Positions 10,540 through 21,739 are shown, numbered from the stretch's first letter. The stretch is DNA of 64,000 bases from Leptodactylus fallax (GCA_947044405.1 CAMRHE010000011.1:7918501-7982500), one strand, 5' to 3'. The notes: generated by a model from the sequence alone, not told the origin. Numbers and translations: made by a program.

Positions 10540-10940
10540 CCCTCCTCCCCAACCCCATTCTACCTAAAATGGCTGCCCCTCCCTTCCCTGGTCCCAGCAT
10601 GAATGATCCTGCCATTGTGACCCCCTTAGAGAAACGGCTGCCGCACCTCCCCCACCTCTCACCACTTGTGTGTCCCGGCTCCTGAATGTCTCCAGCGCCA
10701 CCCCAGTTCTATCTTCTTCTACCCTCCACAAGTGCCGCCCCTCTCCCACCTCATTTAGGAGCCAGGAAATGTGAGTGATGAGAGGTGGAGGAGGCAGCCA
10801 TTTCTCTAATGGGGGTCATAAATGGCAGTATCATTCATGCTGGGACCAGGGGTGGGGGGCAATCAATCCCTAATGGCTGCCCTTCTCCCACGTGTGCTAC
10901 CCCTAATGGTATTAGGTGAAGCACATGTAGAGGGTAGCAG
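10540..10940. repeat. Hairpin-forming repeat
   Basis: The left part (AAATGGCTGCC..GGTCCCAGCATGAATGAT..CTCTCACCACTT) recurs inverted on the right (AGTGATGAGAGGTGG..ATCATTCATGCTGGGACCAGG), so the block can fold on itself. It ends in ATGGTATTAGGTGAAGCAC, the unit repeated at 11857-12235. No coding. Confidence 0.55.
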
Positions 10941-11029
10941 AGGAGAAAACTGATATAACTACAAACTTTACAAACAAGTGGTGAAGAAAAGTTTGTGTCC
11001 TAAAATAATAATGTAAGTTTTTCCTGAAA

Positions 11030-11856
11030 GAACACTTTTAAATTTTTTTTTGAAATCTTTATTATGACAAATATAAAATCGTATTATCCTAACCAACCAA
11101 GTAGGACTACGCTGGTGGTTACTCAGGCTAGCTAAAGAAAGATCCCTGTTGATTCTATTATTGGAGAAGAAATGCTAAGAGCGAATTATATATGTAGGTA
11201 CATACCATGGACTGCACTCTTTTCAGATGTAGTACTGAATATACAGAGCTAGTTCAATATGTTCATAAACGGGTGCTAGATATATTGACCACTGCACCAG
11301 CTACATTAAATATAGCCAACCTGATACCATACTGGTGAATACAATAAGTATGAAAGATATAGGTAGCGATATTAATGCTACCCACACATTGTAAGTGTTG
11401 TATATCACCAATTGATAGCACCAGTGAGTTACCACACTGAAACTTATGTGATAACTAGGCAAAGAAGGCAACCCTTTAATCCTGTTGATGCACAAGGATC
11501 AAAATCTGGCCACACTATACTATATAAACATAGTCTTCAGATGTTTATAATAGAGTGACTATTTCTCCTGTCTTCTTTACTAGTTGGAGACAAAGGTACA
11601 GCACGAAACTAAGGTTTAATGATTGAAACCTTGTTTGTATATATAATTCGTTAACCTGACACGTTTCCCCCTCACTGTTCACAGAGAGGTTCATCAGAAG
11701 TAATAAAATGCTTTAACTATTCACTGTAACGAGGTGCTTCCATCTCGTGGAGCTCTCCTCACGGACAGTGAATATCGTGGCTGCTACTAAAACACAGATG
11801 ACAGTGGGGGAGGTAAAGTTTAGCTCTGATATCAGCATATATACTGCCTCTCCTTC
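11030..11856 (-). mobile_element. Penelope-like terminal segment (pseudo-LTR type), partial
   Basis: No coding was recognised, but the minus strand carries a hammerhead-type motif (11654-11701). The surrounding bases TTAACCTGACAC match the block at 57311-57322, which lies beside Penelope-like GIY-YIG coding. Family assignment is by this shared motif; limits are uncertain. Confidence 0.45.
11654..11701 (-). ncRNA. Candidate hammerhead ribozyme
   Basis: Read on the minus strand: stem I ACUU, core CUGAUGA, stem II CCUC-U-CUG / CAG-U-GAGG, core GAAA, a minimal stem III (C-G, A-U), cleavage triplet GUC, then the stem I partner AGGU. Very short stem III type I hammerheads are known from Penelope-like elements. 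The weak points are a 4-bp stem I with one G-U pair and one extra G next to the core. Confidence 0.5.
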
Positions 11857-12235
11857 ACCTAATACCATCAGGGGTATCGCACGTATGGGTGTAGCAGACG
11901 TGAGGATGCACCTAATACCATCAGGGGTAGCACGTGGGGGGGGGGGGAAATCAATCCCTAATGGCTGCCTCTCCACGTGTGGTACCCCTGATGTATTAGG
12001 TGAAGCACATGTGGGGGTGGCAGAGGAGCTGTCCCCATGCTCTTCAAGTTACAGCACAAATAAAAAAAAAAATTGTGCTGTGACTAGTAGTCCTTGGGGG
12101 ACAGATCCTCTGCTACTCCCCACATGTACTTCACCCAATACCATCAGGGGTAGCACACATGCAGACATTAGGGATTGATTGCCACCCCCCTCCACATGTG
12201 CTATCCCTGATGGTATTAGGTGAAGCACACGTGGG
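11857..12235. repeat. Alternating-orientation 35-40 bp repeat cluster
   Basis: The unit CACCTAATACCATCAGGGGT + AGCAC occurs at 11857, 11909 and 12131 (plus) and at 11981 and 12195 (inverted); another inverted copy is at 10897. A companion block AATCAATCCCTAATGGCTG occurs at 10861 and 11949, and inverted near 12161. Alternating orientation gives hairpin potential. Confidence 0.6.
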
Positions 12236-12284
12236 TGGTGGCAGAGGTAAACACAAAAAAACTGATCTTTTTTTAGCATAAAAC

Positions 12285-12425
12285 TGATGCAAACAGATGC
12301 ACATCCGTTAACGGATCCGATTATTTTTTTGATGCATGAATTGACATCAGTTTGCATCAGTTTTTTTAATTAAAATAACAGATCTGTTAAACTGACTTGA
12401 AAAACATGATGTGAAAGGTCCCTAA
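12285..12425. repeat. MITE fragment, GGACCTTTCACATC family
   Basis: Blocks AACTGATGCAAACAGATGCA, ACGGATCCG and TTTGCATCAGTTTTTTT form a partial palindrome, and the end GATGTGAAAGGTCCCTA is the inverse of the start at 3838. Confidence 0.45.
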
Positions 12426-12849
12426 CAATGCTCTGTGGGTAGAAAAGCCAAAGCAGTACCAAAATTACTATATCCACAGAGTACACACACAGTAAGAATA
12501 ATAATAATAAAAAAAGTTATGCTTCCCGATATGCAACAGAAAAAAATGGCTTGGTCATTATGGTCTAAAACAAGGGTTAAAAGGGATAATGATGGTTGAC
12601 AGTTTGACATAGGGTGCTCAATTAGGTTACTTTAGTCCCTTACCAGTATCTGTATTTGGTTAGTATATATGCTGTATGTGTATATGGCTAGTATGTACAA
12701 TCAGTGACAATAATAAATAATAATAATAACCGAAGAAAAAGTTTTTGGAATCTAACAAAACTTTATACATGTGAATGTATTGATGATGTAAGTGATTACA
12801 ATAATAGAGCTACAGGATAAGTTTATTAGGGAAAACTGTGTAAATTAAA

Positions 12850-13085
12850 AGTGGGCTCTAGTACCCTAGTTGGACCACCCCTAGCCTGAATACAATATGA
12901 GACACAATTGGCCATGGACACATATCAGTTCTGTATAGTATCTTACGGCACACCTTCCCACAGATGATGTTTTTGGGCTTGTAGATCCTGCATACTTGTA
13001 GATTGGAACTGTAGCTCCTCCATACTCTCTGCAAACCTCCTCTCCTGCGGGTCCCTCTAGTCTGCAAAAGTCACCTACACACAAA
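12850..13085. repeat. Unidentified interspersed-repeat fragment
   Basis: A GC-richer block (GGCTCTAGTACCC...GTCTGCAAAAGTCACC) inside AT-rich DNA. Frames are broken and I do not recognise a protein. It is probably part of a transposon, because it stands out from its neighbours in composition. Confidence 0.25.
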
Positions 13086-13229
13086 GAAGAGGTAAACTAA
13101 CAACAGGGAACTTTTCATATGTGTTTCTTCTGTGGTGGGGTCCTTACATGTGAAGTCATTGACTGTCTGCAACTCCTCCAAAAGTGATATGTATGAACAC
13201 TGTGCATCAGTCCCTCAACAACCTATAAC

Positions 13230-14160
13230 CGTGTCTGTCATGAGAAATTTCATAACTGATTTTAAAGAGACCATACATACTGAGATTTAAAATGATGTTA
13301 CGTTGATTCATAATGATGTAATAGCTATTGGTGAGCGTACCTCTTATCTGGAGGTCAAAATGGAGGAATTCACAGCAGTTCACAATACCTTTGTAGATTC
13401 ACATTTTGATGCTATGGACAATATTTATGACATAAAAATGAAACTGGCTGATTTGGAGGACCACTCCATGTGGAATAACTTTAGATTTCATAACATTCCT
13501 GAAACTGCTACAGATGACCATTCAAAATAATTCCTTACTGATCTTTTTTGTGGCTATTCTCCATGACACTCCAGAGAGAGACTTGTTAATTGACAGGGCA
13601 CATAGGGTGCTAAAGCCTAAAAACCTCACTCTATTGGTACCACTAGATGTCCTTGTAAGGCTCTATTTTTTTCATTTTTAAGATTCACTTCTCAAATCAG
13701 CTTTTAGTAAAAATATGAAGATCTTTCCCCTACTCCTTTGGCAAGGAGATGGGAATTCTCTAAAGCTACTCAAATTCTGAGAGAAAAATCACATTCCCTA
13801 CAAATGGAGTTTTCTTGTGAAACTGACTGTACGTAGGAATGGAATGTCCTATGTTCCTACCTCACCTAAAGCCATAGCTGCATTACTCTGCAGATTTAGA
13901 AAGCATCAAATCCCATCCCAATAATAAGCTGGCAAGAAGAAACTATCTCCAAAAGATTGGTTTAAAGTTGGTTCCACCAACCCACCCACAGATTCCATCA
14001 TCTAGAACTGGTACCCTTACTTGTGGTATGATGTGTTTCTACATTACTTACCTCTTATGGTTAACTGATGTGCTGTTACATACTACAATATAATTTCATA
14101 CCCTCTATCAACATATTTTTCACTACCTGTTTGTTATTATGTTGCATACTCACCCTGAAC
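13230..14160 (+). pseudogene. L1-like LINE ORF1 remnant
   Basis: A 75-codon open piece (13303-13530) has a coiled-coil-like start and ends with KLADLEDHSMWNNFRFHNIPE, apart from its substitutions the signature that opens the RNA-recognition domain of L1 ORF1 proteins (ADLEDRSRRNN-type). After a stop the similarity continues in other frames, with an LLIDRAHRVLKPK-like block near 13580-13620 and an FPLPLWQGD-like block near 13720. The product would be the RNA-binding chaperone of the LINE ribonucleoprotein. Stops and frameshifts make it non-functional, and no ORF2 follows because a MITE lies downstream at 14232. The Tx1/L1 assignment is from residue pattern only. Confidence 0.65.
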
Positions 14161-14443
14161 TTCATCTTCACCACCCCAAATGTCAGACAGCTATTGTCTA
14201 ATAGCCAGACAGGTTCACTTAGAACCAGAACTTAAAGGTGTTTTCCAGGCAAAAAAAAGGTTTGTTAGTGCTATTCATAGGTTAATAAGTGCAACCAAAT
14301 ACTTTTAGCAGTGTTTTGAGTGATTTCTGGGTTTCTCAGGGAGCTCCTTGCATCCTTGCATTTGTTTACATGGGTAGCTTCCTGTTCTGTTTTCCTACAA
14401 CTACCATGATGCATCGCGCTTCACTCAGAGCTGACTCACACTA

Positions 14444-16111
14444 CAGTCCCTGACAGAAGTTCTGTCGCTTATCCATGTTGTGGAATCAAAAGCTTATAAC
14501 CTGACTTTAAATTCATCCATTGGTTTTAAAAATGACTCATATGTAAGCTGAAACCCTCCCAAATAATTTTTTGGTTAAGAAAATAAATTGGCTTCACTGC
14601 TGAAATATTCATCATTTAATGAACACAGAAAGGTCAGATTTTGGCAAGACAAAAGTTTTGTCGCCTTGTCATATAATGTACCCAATCCTAGTTTAAAGCC
14701 TCACCTGTGCTCACTAATTGATGGGTTAATTAGTGGGTGTGTATAAAAAGAACTCCAGCACCCCAGACCTTCACTTGAACTGCAACTTCACCTCTGACAA
14801 CATGCCAAAAATCAACCCTGCGACCAAAGCCTTGATTATCAAGAGGCTGAAGACCAGATCCACTGCAGAGGTGGCTGGCACCTTTAATGTGTCTCTGCGT
14901 CAAGTACAAAGAATTAAAAAAAGATTTGAACAGACTGGAGATGTTTTTGACAAGCCCAGGTCTGGCAGACCCCGCAAGACAACTGCTCAGAAGGAACGTT
15001 TGTTGGTTAGAAAATCAAAAGCCAGCCCCTCTTCCACTGCAGCAGAGCTCCAACAGGCCTGGTCACCTCAAGTCCCTGTGTCAACTAGAACAGTTTGTAG
15101 GATTCTCGAAATGGCCTCCATGGTCGAATCAGTGCCCAGAAGCCAGCACTAAACAAAAGGCAATTAAAAAAAACGTGTGGCATTTGCCAAGGCCCACAGC
15201 CTGCTAAACGGATGGTGGCAGAGGGTGGATTTCTCAGATGAATCTTCAGTTGAATTACTCCACAGCCGCCGCAAATACTGCAGGAGACCTACTGGAGCCC
15301 GTATGGATCCAAGATACACCCAGAAAACAGTTAAGTTTGGTGGTGGAAAGATCATGGTCTGGGGTTACATTCAGTATGGGGGTGTGCTAAACATTTGCAA
15401 GGTGGAAGGCAATATCAATAGCCTAAAATATCAAGAAGTATTAGCTTCCTCTTACATTCCCAATCATAAAAGGGGTCAAATTTTGCAGCAGGAAGGTGCT
15501 CCATCTCATACATCCATCTCTACATTAAAGTTCCTCAAGGCAAAGAAGATCAAGGCGCTCCAGGACTGGCCAGCCCAGTCACCAGACATGAACATCATTG
15601 AGCATGTTTGGGGTAGGATGAAAGAGGAAGCTTGGCAGACAAAACCAAATAATCTTCATGAACTCTGGGAGACATGTAAGACTGCATTCTTTGCTATTCC
15701 TGATGACTTCATCAATAAATTGTATGAATCATTGTTGAAACACATGGATGCAGTCCTTCAAGCTCATGGAAGTCACACAAAATATTAAATATGGCTCTAA
15801 TAGCACCACAACTTCATTCACCAATGTTATGAAACATATCTTTGTTTTTTAACAGAATTATTGGTTTGATTTTCACATTACTTTATGTGTGCGACAAAAC
15901 TTTTGTCTTGCCAAAATCTGACCTTTCTGTGTTTATTAACTGAACAATATTTCAGCAGTGAAGCCAATTTATTTTCTTAACCAAAAAATCATTTGGGTGG
16001 GTTTCAGCTTTCATATGAGTCATTTCTAAAACCAATGGATGAATTTAAAGTCAGGTTATAAGCTTTTGATTCCACAACTTGGATAAGTGTCAGAACTTCT
16101 ATCAGGGACTG
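14444..16111 (+). mobile_element. Tc1-like transposon, decayed, ~225-bp inverted ends
   Basis: Starts CAGTCCCTGACAGAAGTTCTG and ends with the inverse. TA flanks both sides (14442-14443 and 16112-16113), as expected for Tc1/mariner insertion. The ends are inverted over roughly 225 bp, and TTTTGTCTTGCCAAAATCTG forms the inner part. It encodes the broken transposase described separately. Confidence 0.85.
14802..15788 (+). pseudogene. Tc1-like transposase, frameshifted
   Basis: The N-terminal half opens at ATG 14802 (MPKINPATKALIIKRLK). It has a paired-type helix-turn-helix, an AT-hook-like KPRSGRPRK and a second helix region up to 15152, where the frame ends. The reading continues in shifted frames and returns at 15177 with the catalytic part: DFSDES (first Asp), VKFGGGKIMVWGY, LQQEGAPSH and SPDMNIIEHVWG. 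The second catalytic Asp of the usual QQDGAPSH is replaced by Glu, and 35 residues separate it from the final Glu. The frameshifts and the Asp change make it inactive. Its role was cut-and-paste transposition at TA sites. Confidence 0.85.
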
Positions 16112-16226
16112 TACCTCCATCTCTCAATACCTCCCCCTTCCTCTTTCACTCTCTCACACCCCTTTCCTATTCCTCTAGCTAGCCCGCCCACTACTAGCCC
16201 TTCCCAATTAACTCAACACACACCCC

Positions 16227-16500
16227 CACCCATCATACTTACCTGTCTTGTCCGAATCTTCTGGACACGGGTCATCACTTCCTTCTGTGGGGCCAGCTCC
16301 TCCTCTTCTTGGCATCTGCCGACGCCTGCACAATAGAGTCGGAGTTCCGGCATGCACTGTAGCTAGCACTCCGGCTCTATTCCAAAGGCGTGGGCACCCA
16401 GCAGACATTAAGAAGAGGAGGAAGTGATGTCCTATGCCCAGAAGATCCGGACAGGAAGACTGGCAAGTATGATGGGGTGAGGGTGTGGGGGGTGTATTCT
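16227..16500. repeat. Inverted repeat (hairpin) within the MITE
   Basis: CACCCATCATACTTACCTGTC...CTTCTGGACACGGG...AGAGTCGGAGT is mirrored by ACTCCGGCTCTATT...AGAAGATCCGGACAGGAAG...AAGTATGATGGGGTG, giving arms of about 130 bp with mismatches. Confidence 0.6.
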
Positions 16501-16690
16501 AGGTGACTTTCCATTTCCGGAAACGTAACGTCACCGAAAAATCTGAAAATGTACCTGGGGCAGTCACATGACCACCCCAGCAATCTAGGTAAATATAGAT
16601 TTTTTGTAAACTAAGTAAGTTCTGAAGGTAGGTGGGGGGAGAAGGTTTAGCTTAGAGTAGAAATAATTTTATCCCGGACAACCCCTTTAA

Positions 16691-17246
16691 CTATTAGAAT
16701 TTAGTTCTGTTTTGGTTTGTTTTCCTTCTCACAATTTATTGATTGCTGATCCCAAACTTTTCTTTGGTTGTTCTAATTCTTATACATTGTCCATGGCTCA
16801 CTGATTATTCTGTGGTATTGTATCTTGGTATAAAGATAGAAAGTTATCGTAAAGATTACTAACCAATCGTATACTTTATCCACAATGTAGCCATGTGATT
16901 AGCAAGGATAATTAAAATATAACATTTAATAGATATGCACTAAAACAATGTGCTAAAATTGGCATGCCAAGAAAAGAAATGTATACATACAATACAAACA
17001 AATGGGTGTCACATTATATTCTTATGACAACCATTTTAGGTGAAAAGTTTGCAGTATAAATCCTATGGCCAACTTGAAAGTATCTCAATGTACACATAAT
17101 TTTTGTTGCCACAGAAATACCACATCCAAGTGAACTAATGGCAGACCAAGATATGTACAAAAAATGACATATATTACCAAATTAAGTAACAAAGAACGGT
17201 CTTACCAAATTGCTGCAGGGAATGGGTAATTCAGGATGCCAGATGT
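16691..17246. other. AT-rich non-coding DNA
   Basis: No gene or repeat end recognised. Confidence 0.5.
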
Positions 17247-17621
17247 CTAGCCACCACTTACCCAATTAATACCCTGCTTGTGGAGGGCTGCAATGATAGT
17301 TGACTTTGTGGAACTTTCTCCCATTTCCCTACTGCATCTCTGGAGCTCAGCCACAGTGATCTTTGGGTTCTTCTTTACCTCTCTCACCAAGGCTCTTCTC
17401 CCACGATTGCTCAGTTTGGCTGGATGGCCAGGTCTAGGAAGAGTTCTGGTCGTCCCAAACTTCTTCCATTTAAGTATTATGGAGGCCATTGTGCTCTTAA
17501 GAACCTTGAGTGCTGCAGAAATTCTTTTGTAACCTTGGCTAGATCTGTGACTTGCAACAATTCTGTCTCTGAGCTCCTTGTGCAGTTCCTTTGACCTCAT
17601 GATTCTCATTTGCTCTGACAT
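17247..17621 (-). pseudogene. Tc1-like transposase N-terminal fragment
   Basis: 124 codons from ATG at 17621. The first helix-turn-helix (MRSKELHKELRDRIVASH...GYKRISAAL), the linker (usual GRPRK changed to GHPAK) and the second helix-turn-helix (RRALVREVKKNPKITVAELQ) are readable. The sequence leaves the family after LHKQGINW, so the whole DDE catalytic domain is absent. It could at most bind transposon ends. Confidence 0.85.
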
Positions 17622-17999
17622 GCACTGTGAGCTGTGAGGTCTTATATAGACAGGTGTGTGCCTTTCCTAATCAAGTCCAATCAGTTTGATTAAACACAGC
17701 TGGACTCCAATGAAGGAATAGAACCATCTCAAGGAGGATCAGAAGGAAATGGTCAGCATGTGAGTTAAATAAGAGTATCACAGCAAAGGGTCTGAATACT
17801 TATGACCATGTGATATTTCAGTTTTTCTTTTTTAATAAATTTGCAAAAATATCTACATTTCTGTTTTTTTTCTGTCAAGATGGGGTGCTGAGTGTACATT
17901 AATGAGAAATAAAATGAAGTTTTTTGCTTTTAGCAAATGGCTGCAATGAAACAAAGAGTGAAAAATTTAAAGGGGTCTGAATACTTTCCGTACGCACTG
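17247..17999 (-). mobile_element. Tc1-like transposon, 3'-truncated
   Basis: One end is present: on the minus strand it starts CAGTGCGTACGGAAAGTATT at 17999, with TA at 18000-18001. A second, inner copy of the terminal motif (GGGTCTGAATACTTATGACC, about 17778-17800) gives the inner direct repeat typical of IR/DR-type Tc1 elements. The other end is missing beyond 17247. Confidence 0.85.
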
Positions 18000-18001
18000 T
18001 A

Positions 18002-18836
18002 TAGTGATACTATTCAATAAAAAAGGTAGTAAAGCATTTGCTGAAAAAAATTAATGAAAACATTATATGCTACTGAAATGTTTGACAAACTTCATTTAAA
18101 CTAAGGGAAATAAAATGATACAGGGCCTTTGAAATGAATAAAAATTCAAGACTTACCGCAGAGTTACTATGAGCTGCTTTGCTGCAGACACTGATCTGTA
18201 GAAGTGGGTGTCATGCCGCTGGATCTTGGCAAGCAGGTATTTTTTTAAGAATGTATTTTTTTTTTTTAATCTGTATGTGACAATATGGTCCACAATGTAA
18301 ATGAATAGAGCAATGGATGTCTATTTTTATATTCTTCTCGATTTCTTTTAAATTCTGTAATTCAATTTTAGTTTTCTTAATATTTTTTATCTTTTATTTT
18401 TTAGTTACCTAGCAACTGGTCAAAGCTTTGCTTCTCAACATTTGCAGTTGCGGCTAGGGAAGTCAACTGACTTTGGCATCGTCCCAGTCACTTGCCAAGT
18501 CCAGTGGCGTTGCTTCATCATGAAGTCATACCTGAACCATCGACCCAGCATTGGAATGATGCCAAAGAATCCTTCTGGTATTCAGCTTTTTTTTTTTTTT
18601 TAATTTTTGAAGGATAATCAAAATTATTTTGTGTTGAAATCTTTCCTAAATATGTGTTATAATATAATATATAATTTTAGAATCCATACATTTTTCAACG
18701 CACATATTAATTTTGGTTACCTTTTATTCCTCATGTATTTGTATATGTAGTTCTAAGTTATTTTTCTTTGCAGTTTTTTTTACTGGCTTTTTAATTTTTT
18801 TTTTTACTTTGTGTCTGTGGCTCTTAGTAGAGCCTA
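18002..18836. other. AT-rich non-coding DNA
   Basis: No gene or repeat end recognised. Several T-runs of 12-14 bases. Confidence 0.45.
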
Positions 18837-19207
18837 CAGGTGCATCTCAATAAATTAGAATATCTTTGAAACGTGTATTTCTTTCAGTAATTAAATTTTT
18901 AAAAAAAAGTGACCTCCTATATTTTCTAGATTTTTTACACACAGAGTGTTCTATTTAAAATACTTTATTTTTGTAAATGTTGATTATGGATTACAGGTAA
19001 TGAAAACCAAAATCTAAGAAAATTTGAATATTGTAAAAAAGTTCAGTATTGTAAATTCAGTGTGTCACCTGCCAAGGTTTCCTAAGCCTTTAAATGGTCC
19101 CTCAGTCTGGTTCAGTAGAACACACAATCATGGAAGACTGCTTATTATGAATTGAATTACTGAATCAAAAAGTTTCAAAAATATTCTAATTTATTGAGAT
19201 GCACATG
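18837..19207. mobile_element. Mariner/Tc1-type MITE
   Basis: The ends CAGGTGCATCTCAATAAATT and its inverse (AATTTATTGAGATGCACATG) are flanked by TA (18835-18836 and 19208-19209). 371 bp, no transposase, so mobilised in trans if at all. Confidence 0.8.
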
Positions 19208-19209
19208 TA

Positions 19210-20858
19210 CAGTCATATGAAAAAGTTTGGGCACCCCTATTAATCTTAATCATTTTTAGTTCTAAATATTTGGGTGTTTGCAACAGCCATTTCAATTTGA
19301 TATATCTAATAACTGATGGACACAGTAATATTTCAGGATTGAAATGAGGTTTATTGTACTAACAGAAAATGTGCAATATGCATTAAACCAAAATTTGACC
19401 GGTGCAAAAGTATGGGCACCTCAACAGAAAAGTGACATTAATATTTAGTAGATCCTCCTTTTGCAAAAATAACAGCCTCTAGTCGCTTCCTGTAGCTTTT
19501 AATCAGTTCCTGGATCCTGGATGAAGGTATTTTTGACCATTCCTCTTTACAAAACAATTCCAGTTCAGTTAAGTTTGAGAGTCGCCGAGCATGGACAGCC
19601 CGCTTCAAATTATCCCACAGATGTTCAATGATATTCAGGTCTGGGGACTGGGATGGCCATTCCAGAACATTGTAATTGTTCCTCTGCATGAATGCCTGAG
19701 TAGATTTGGAGCTGTGTTTTGGATCATTGTCTTGCTGAAATATCCATCCCCGGCGTAACTTCAAATTCGTCACTGATTCTTGTATATTATTCTCAAGAAT
19801 CTGCTGATACTGAGTTGAATCCATGCGACCCTCAACTTCAACAAGATTCCCGGTGCCGGCATTGGCCACACAGCCCCAAAGCATGATGGAACCTCCACCA
19901 AATTTTACAGTGGGTAGCAAGTGTTTTTCTTGGAATGCTGTGTTTTTTTGACGCCATGCATAACACCTTTTTGTATGACCAAACAACTCAATCTTTGTTT
20001 CATCAGTCCACAGGACCTTCTTCCAAAATGAAGCTGGCTTGTCCAAATGTGCTTTTGCATACCTCAGGCGACTCTGTTTGTGGCGTGCTTTCAGAAACAG
20101 CTTCTTTCGCATCACTCTCCCATACAGCTTCTCCTTGTGCAAAGTGTGCTGTATTGTTGACCGATGGACAGTGACACCATCTGCAGCAAGATGATGCTGC
20201 AGCTCTTTGGAGGTGGTCTGTGGATTGTCCTTGACTGTTCTCACCATTCTTCTTCTCTGCCTTTCTGATATTTTTCTTGGCCTGCCACTTCTGGGCTTAA
20301 CAAGAACTGTCCCTGTGGTCTTCCATTTCCTTACTATGTTCCTCACAGTGGAAACTGACAGGTTAAATCTCTGAGACAACTTTTTGTATCCTTCCCCTGA
20401 ACAACTATGTTGAACAATCTTTGTTTTCAGATCATTTGAGAGTTGTTTTGAGGAGCCCATGATGCCACTCTTCAGAGGAGATTCAAATAGGAGAACAACT
20501 TGCAATTGGCCACCTTAAATACCTTTTCTCATGATTGGATACACCTGGCTATGAAGTTCAAAGCTCAGTGAGGTTACAAAACCAATTTTGTGCTTCAGTA
20601 AGTCAGTAAAAAGTAGTTAGGAGTATTCAAATCAATAAAATGATAAGGGTACCCAAATTTTTGCACCGGTCAAATTTTGGTTTAATGCATATTGCATATT
20701 TTCTGTTAGTGCAATAAACCTCATTTCAATCCTGAAATATTACTGTGTCCATCAGTTATTAGATATATCAAATTGAAATGGCTGTTGCAAACACCCAAAT
20801 ATTTAGAACTAAAAATGATTAAGATTAATAGGGGTGCCCAAACTTTTTCATATGACTG
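19210..20858 (-). mobile_element. Tc1-like transposon, apparently intact
   Basis: 1649 bp with inverted ends of about 210 bp (19210-19419 and 20648-20858) that begin CAGTCATATGAAAAAGTTTG and differ at roughly five positions by eye. The terminal motif AAAGTTTGGGCACCC recurs in part at the inner edge of each arm (IR/DR layout). The left TA (19208-19209) is the right TA of the neighbouring MITE; the right flank is TG, a probable mutation. It carries a full transposase frame. Confidence 0.9.
19438..20460 (-). CDS. Tc1-like transposase, DD34E, intact
   Basis: An open frame of 340 codons if started at the ATG at 20460 (MGSSKQLSNDLKTKIV), the usual Tc1 start; 15 more codons are open upstream. Numbered from the chosen start: helix-turn-helix at about 5-60, AT-hook-like KPRSGRPRK near 55-63, second helix-turn-helix at 70-110, then the DDE domain. 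Its catalytic residues are Asp153 (LWTDET), Asp244 (FQQDNDPKH) and Glu279 ([11 protein letters not shown]), with 34 residues between the last two. The KFGGGSIMLWGC block is complete and the protein ends GGSTKY. It would cut and paste its own element at TA sites. No stop or frameshift was seen, so it may be active or only recently silenced. Confidence 0.9.
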   Translation of the reverse strand: MGSSKQLSNDLKTKIVQHSCSGEGYKKLSQRFNLSVSTVRNIVRKWKTTGTVLVKPRSGRPRKISERQRRRMVRTVKDNPQTTSKELQHHLAADGVTVHRSTIQHTLHKEKLYGRVMRKKLFLKARHKQSRLRYAKAHLDKPASFWKKVLWTDETKIELFGHTKRCYAWRQKNTAFQEKHLLPTVKFGGGSIMLWGCVANAGTGNLVEVEGRMDSTQYQQILENNIQESVTNLKLRRGWIFQQDNDPKHSSKSTQAFMQRNNYNVLEWPSQSPDLNIIEHLWDNLKRAVHARRLSNLTELELFCKEEWSKIPSSRIQELIKSYRKRLEAVIFAKGGSTKY

Positions 20859-20860
20859 TG

Positions 20861-21579
20861 TATTATTGCCTTAGTGTGATCACTATTCAGAACACATCAG
20901 GACAATGATGATAGACTGGCCTTGAGTACTACTTTTGTCAGTTCCTCTTACATCAAGCCTTTACCAGTTGTCAAAGTGTTGTCAAATTACAGTTCAAACT
21001 ATGACAACCAGAAAGGCTGGGCTTTAGAGCAATAGAGACAAAACCATCTGGTCTTATTTGGGACTTTGTCTCTGGTTTCTAGTCCATCCTCTCGGTAGCC
21101 CACTTAGTATTCAAGGCTCAATATGGCTATCTGAGAGTATGGACTTGGATGCAGAGGCAAATTAACCCATTCCCAACATCTGCCGTTATAGTATGACAAA
21201 GGTTGGGTATTTAAATATGGCAGTCGCTCAGTATTATACAGCAGAGAACTGGCAGCAATGCATTAAACTCCTGGTGCCCTGGTCAAAGCTGACTGAGATG
21301 CCATTTTTTTTTCCAGGCAGCGCTGCCACTTTGGGGTGGATAATCTATCCCCTGGAAGAAGATCCGGGGCAGTGATCCATTTGAAGGGTCACAGGCCTGT
21401 TTCCCATTGAGTTCTTGTACAGGCTGCTCTAGGACACAGATAGAGTTGAAATCACTGCCTGCCGCCTGAAACAGCGGGACAACACCCAAAATATGGGAGT
21501 GTCCCGCTCGATCTGGAGCGGCTAGGGGGCCCCCACAACCATAGGGCGCAGTGTGGCTGCACCGCTGCACCTATTGTTA
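20861..21579. other. Non-coding; no feature recognised
   Basis: Ordinary sequence with no repeat ends. Short open frames do not resemble known proteins. Confidence 0.45.
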
Positions 21580-21739
21580 AAGCGGTCCTGCCTGTGTGTA
21601 GCTATCCTTCCCTTCTTTCTCTGCTAGCCCCCTCCACTTGTCACTCCACCTTCTCTTTCTCTGTGCATTCCCCATCCGCTCTTCTGTACTCCCACTTCTG
21701 CACTTATAACTCTTCCTAACCCTCCTTCCTCCCTTCCAC

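Larger units (their letters stand above)
14232..16690. mobile_element. MITE split by a Tc1 insertion
   Basis: The outer ends TTAAAGGTGTTTTCCAGG (14232) and CCGGACAACCCCTTTAA (ending 16690) are the same kind of terminus as the MITE at 542-959. The Tc1 element occupies 14444-16111. Without it the MITE would be about 790 bp and includes a long internal hairpin at 16227-16500. Confidence 0.55.

Noticed and set aside
18140..18240. Possible host exon with splice-like edges
   Set aside because: CTTACCGCAG and GCAGGTAT edges exist, but the interior has no conserved reading frame and nothing nearby supports a gene.
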